NCBI GenBank assembly: GCA_030040515.1
Contig: JASHTO010000756.1
Span: 1 to 5,396 of the forward strand
Length of the DNA stretch: 5,396 bases
Origin: Terriglobia bacterium
Lineage (GTDB): Bacteria; Acidobacteriota; Terriglobia; UBA7540
Reading direction: 5' to 3'
The notes below the pieces were generated by a model. That model was not told the DNA's origin, ran no database searches, and was given only the letters and a program-made list of their open reading frames with translations. This document shows positions 3,961 to 5,396 of this stretch, in pieces (position 1 is the stretch's first letter; the number at the start of each line of letters is the position of its first letter). The translations under genes and the position numbers were made by a program.

Positions 3961-5396
3961 ATGAATAATGCGAAATCCAAACCGAAGAAGGCTGTAGAAA
4001 AACCGCCGGCGACGCACCCCCTGCTTCTGGAAGTCGGCTGCGAAGAAATCCCCGCGCGCTTTCTGCGCGATGCCGAGAAGGGCTTGGGCGAGCGCGTGCT
4101 CGCCGGGCTGAGGGAAGCGCGGTTGGTTGCGAATGTCGACGCGTCGACATGGGCGGCGACAGCTCAGAACGCAGGGAACGGAGCGCTTGAAACCTACTCC
4201 ACCCCCCGCCGCCTGATCGTCCACATCCCCGCCATCCTCGCCCGCCAGTCGGACAAGGTGGAGGAAATCCTCGGCCCGCCCGTCAAGGTGGCCATCGACG
4301 CCGAAGGTAAATTCACCCGTGCCGCCGAAAGCTTTGCCCAGAAAAACTCGGTACAGGTCAGTCACCTGGTTCGCACCCAGACCCCCAAGGGTGAATATCT
4401 CGCCCTTAAGAAGACCACTCCCGGCCGCTCCGCGCGCGAAATCCTAGCGGAGATTTTACCGCAAGCCATCCTCGGCCTGAGCTTTCCCAAGAGCATGTAC
4501 TGGCGCGCCAAGTCCGACCCGCGCTTCGCTCGCCCCATCCGCTGGGTGCTGGCGCTGCTGGGGGAGGGGAAACAAGCCAAGGTCATCGACCTCGAAATCC
4601 TGGGCGTCAAGTCGGGCAACTTCACCTTCGGCCACCGCGCCCTGAGCCAGAAACCCATCAAGATTCAGGGTTTCAAGTATTACTTGAAGAAATTGAATGA
4701 AGCGCATGTGGAAATTGATGCTGCTAAGCGCCGTGAGCGCCTTCTGAAGGAAGCCAAAGGCTCGATCGCCGAGACCGGCCTGCGCATCGTCCCTGACGAA
4801 GCCCTGGCCGACTGGATCGCCAATTCCACCGAGTGGCCACGCGCCCTGCGCGGCGATTTTGACGAGCGCTTCCTCCACCTGCCGCGCGAGATTCTTATAA
4901 CCGTCATGCGCGACCACCAGAAGTATTTCGCCGTGGAAACGACCGGCGGCAAGCTTGCGTCCCACTTCATCGCCGGGCTGAACATGGATTCTGACCCCAA
5001 GGGCCTGATTCGCCAGGGGCACCAGCGCGTCCTGACGGCGCGCTTCCGCGATGCCGAGTTCTTCTGGGGCGCCGACCAGGCCGTTCCCCTCACCGAGCGC
5101 GGGCCGCAACTCGAACGGGTCACCTATCAAGCGGAGCTGGGCGCAAGTCTCGGAAGTTACGCGGCCAAAGTGAAGCGCATGAAGGTGCTCGCCGCAAGGG
5201 TCTGCGATGAGCTGGAAAATCACCCGGAATTCACCGGTGAGACGGAGAGCCTGATCGAGCAGGCGGTTGAGTTGTGCAAATGCGACCTGACCACGCAGAT
5301 GGTCCACGAGTTTACGGAACTACAGGGAATCGTGGGAGGGCTGTACGCCAAGGTCCAGAGCGAGCCGGCGGTGATCGCCGAGGCGATCTACGACCA
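3961..5396 (+). CDS. glyS: glycine-tRNA ligase beta subunit (3' end beyond window)
   Basis: The frame stays open from 3961 to the window end, giving 478 residues of a protein that is usually near 690. GlyS is the large subunit of the alpha2beta2 enzyme and supplies most of the tRNA-binding surface. Family landmarks in order are LLLEVGCEEIPARFL (21-35), STPRRL (80-85), ILGPPVKVAIDAEGKFTRAAESFA (103-126), FPKSMYW (175-181), FARPIRWVLALL (189-200), FGHRAL (223-228), MRDHQKYFAVE (316-326), LTARFRDAEFFW (358-369), and the HD-like segment with KCDLTTQMVHEFTELQG (440-456). The missing part should hold the rest of the tRNA-binding domains, including the anticodon-binding end. Residues 1-18 form a lysine-rich extension before the conserved core. 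Residues about 58-74 look like an insertion carrying an 18-bp palindrome. The gene starts 224 bp after glyQ. Confidence 0.97.
   Translation, partial: MNNAKSKPKKAVEKPPATHPLLLEVGCEEIPARFLRDAEKGLGERVLAGLREARLVANVDASTWAATAQNAGNGALETYSTPRRLIVHIPAILARQSDKVEEILGPPVKVAIDAEGKFTRAAESFAQKNSVQVSHLVRTQTPKGEYLALKKTTPGRSAREILAEILPQAILGLSFPKSMYWRAKSDPRFARPIRWVLALLGEGKQAKVIDLEILGVKSGNFTFGHRALSQKPIKIQGFKYYLKKLNEAHVEIDAAKRRERLLKEAKGSIAETGLRIVPDEALADWIANSTEWPRALRGDFDERFLHLPREILITVMRDHQKYFAVETTGGKLASHFIAGLNMDSDPKGLIRQGHQRVLTARFRDAEFFWGADQAVPLTERGPQLERVTYQAELGASLGSYAAKVKRMKVLAARVCDELENHPEFTGETESLIEQAVELCKCDLTTQMVHEFTELQGIVGGLYAKVQSEPAVIAEAIYD
4129..4150. repeat. short palindromic repeat inside glyS
   Basis: ATGTCGACGCGTCGACAT (4133-4150) is a perfect 18-bp palindrome. 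Positions 4129-4149 match the reverse complement of 1812-1832, just before recO, at 20 of 21 bases. In GlyS it encodes part of ANVDASTW, a stretch with no counterpart in E. coli GlyS as I recall it. Confidence 0.75.

Noticed and set aside
4456..5307. Long minus-strand open frame of 283 codons.
   Set aside because: It is a shadow of glyS, whose plus-strand translation is conserved throughout. Long antisense frames are expected in GC-rich genes. The same applies to 1905-2525 opposite recO.
1..5396. CRISPR array, tRNA or rRNA gene, or complete insertion sequence.
   Set aside because: There are no regularly spaced direct repeats, no cloverleaf or rRNA-like sequence, and no transposase. The repeats present are isolated palindromic elements.

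Overview
This is a GC-rich bacterial window (roughly 60% GC by eye) holding housekeeping genes. From left to right it carries a PfkB-family carbohydrate kinase on the minus strand (173-1204), recO on the plus strand (1833-2573), glyQ for the glycine-tRNA ligase alpha subunit (2765-3736), and glyS for the beta subunit (from 3961, cut off by the window end after 478 codons). The recO-glyQ-glyS order is known from several phyla, including Firmicutes. The GlyQ wording (a KHTQ-type segment instead of the HYYQ of proteobacterial enzymes), the GC content and the many short palindromic repeats between genes suggest an Acidobacteriota-like soil or sediment bacterium. That placement is an inference and cannot be proven from one window.

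Layout. Positions 1-66 are a GA-rich, nearly perfect hairpin repeat just beyond the 3' end of the kinase gene. The kinase and recO diverge across a 628-bp gap (1205-1832). This gap holds a ribosome binding site for the kinase, a run of three small hairpins (1283-1331), a ~124-bp palindromic repeat (1422-1545), and a good sigma-70-type promoter pointing at recO (1650-1678) with operator-like direct repeats at its start point. A second copy of the GA-rich hairpin fills most of the recO-glyQ gap (2668-2740). A second copy of the other repeat family fills most of the glyQ-glyS gap (3764-3906).

How the genes work together. GlyQ and GlyS form the alpha2beta2 bacterial glycyl-tRNA synthetase. RecO loads RecA in RecF-pathway recombinational repair and is linked to the synthetase genes only by conserved order. 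The kinase is probably a separate transcription unit, because it points the other way. Its sugar substrate cannot be read from the sequence.

No new multi-gene system is visible. The points most worth a second look are small: a 21-nt sequence (20 of 21 identical) shared in inverted orientation by the recO leader and the inside of glyS, where it makes an 18-bp palindrome within an apparent protein insertion; an AT-rich ~25-residue insertion in GlyQ; a RecO zinc-finger site with only three of four cysteines; and two families of dispersed palindromic repeats.
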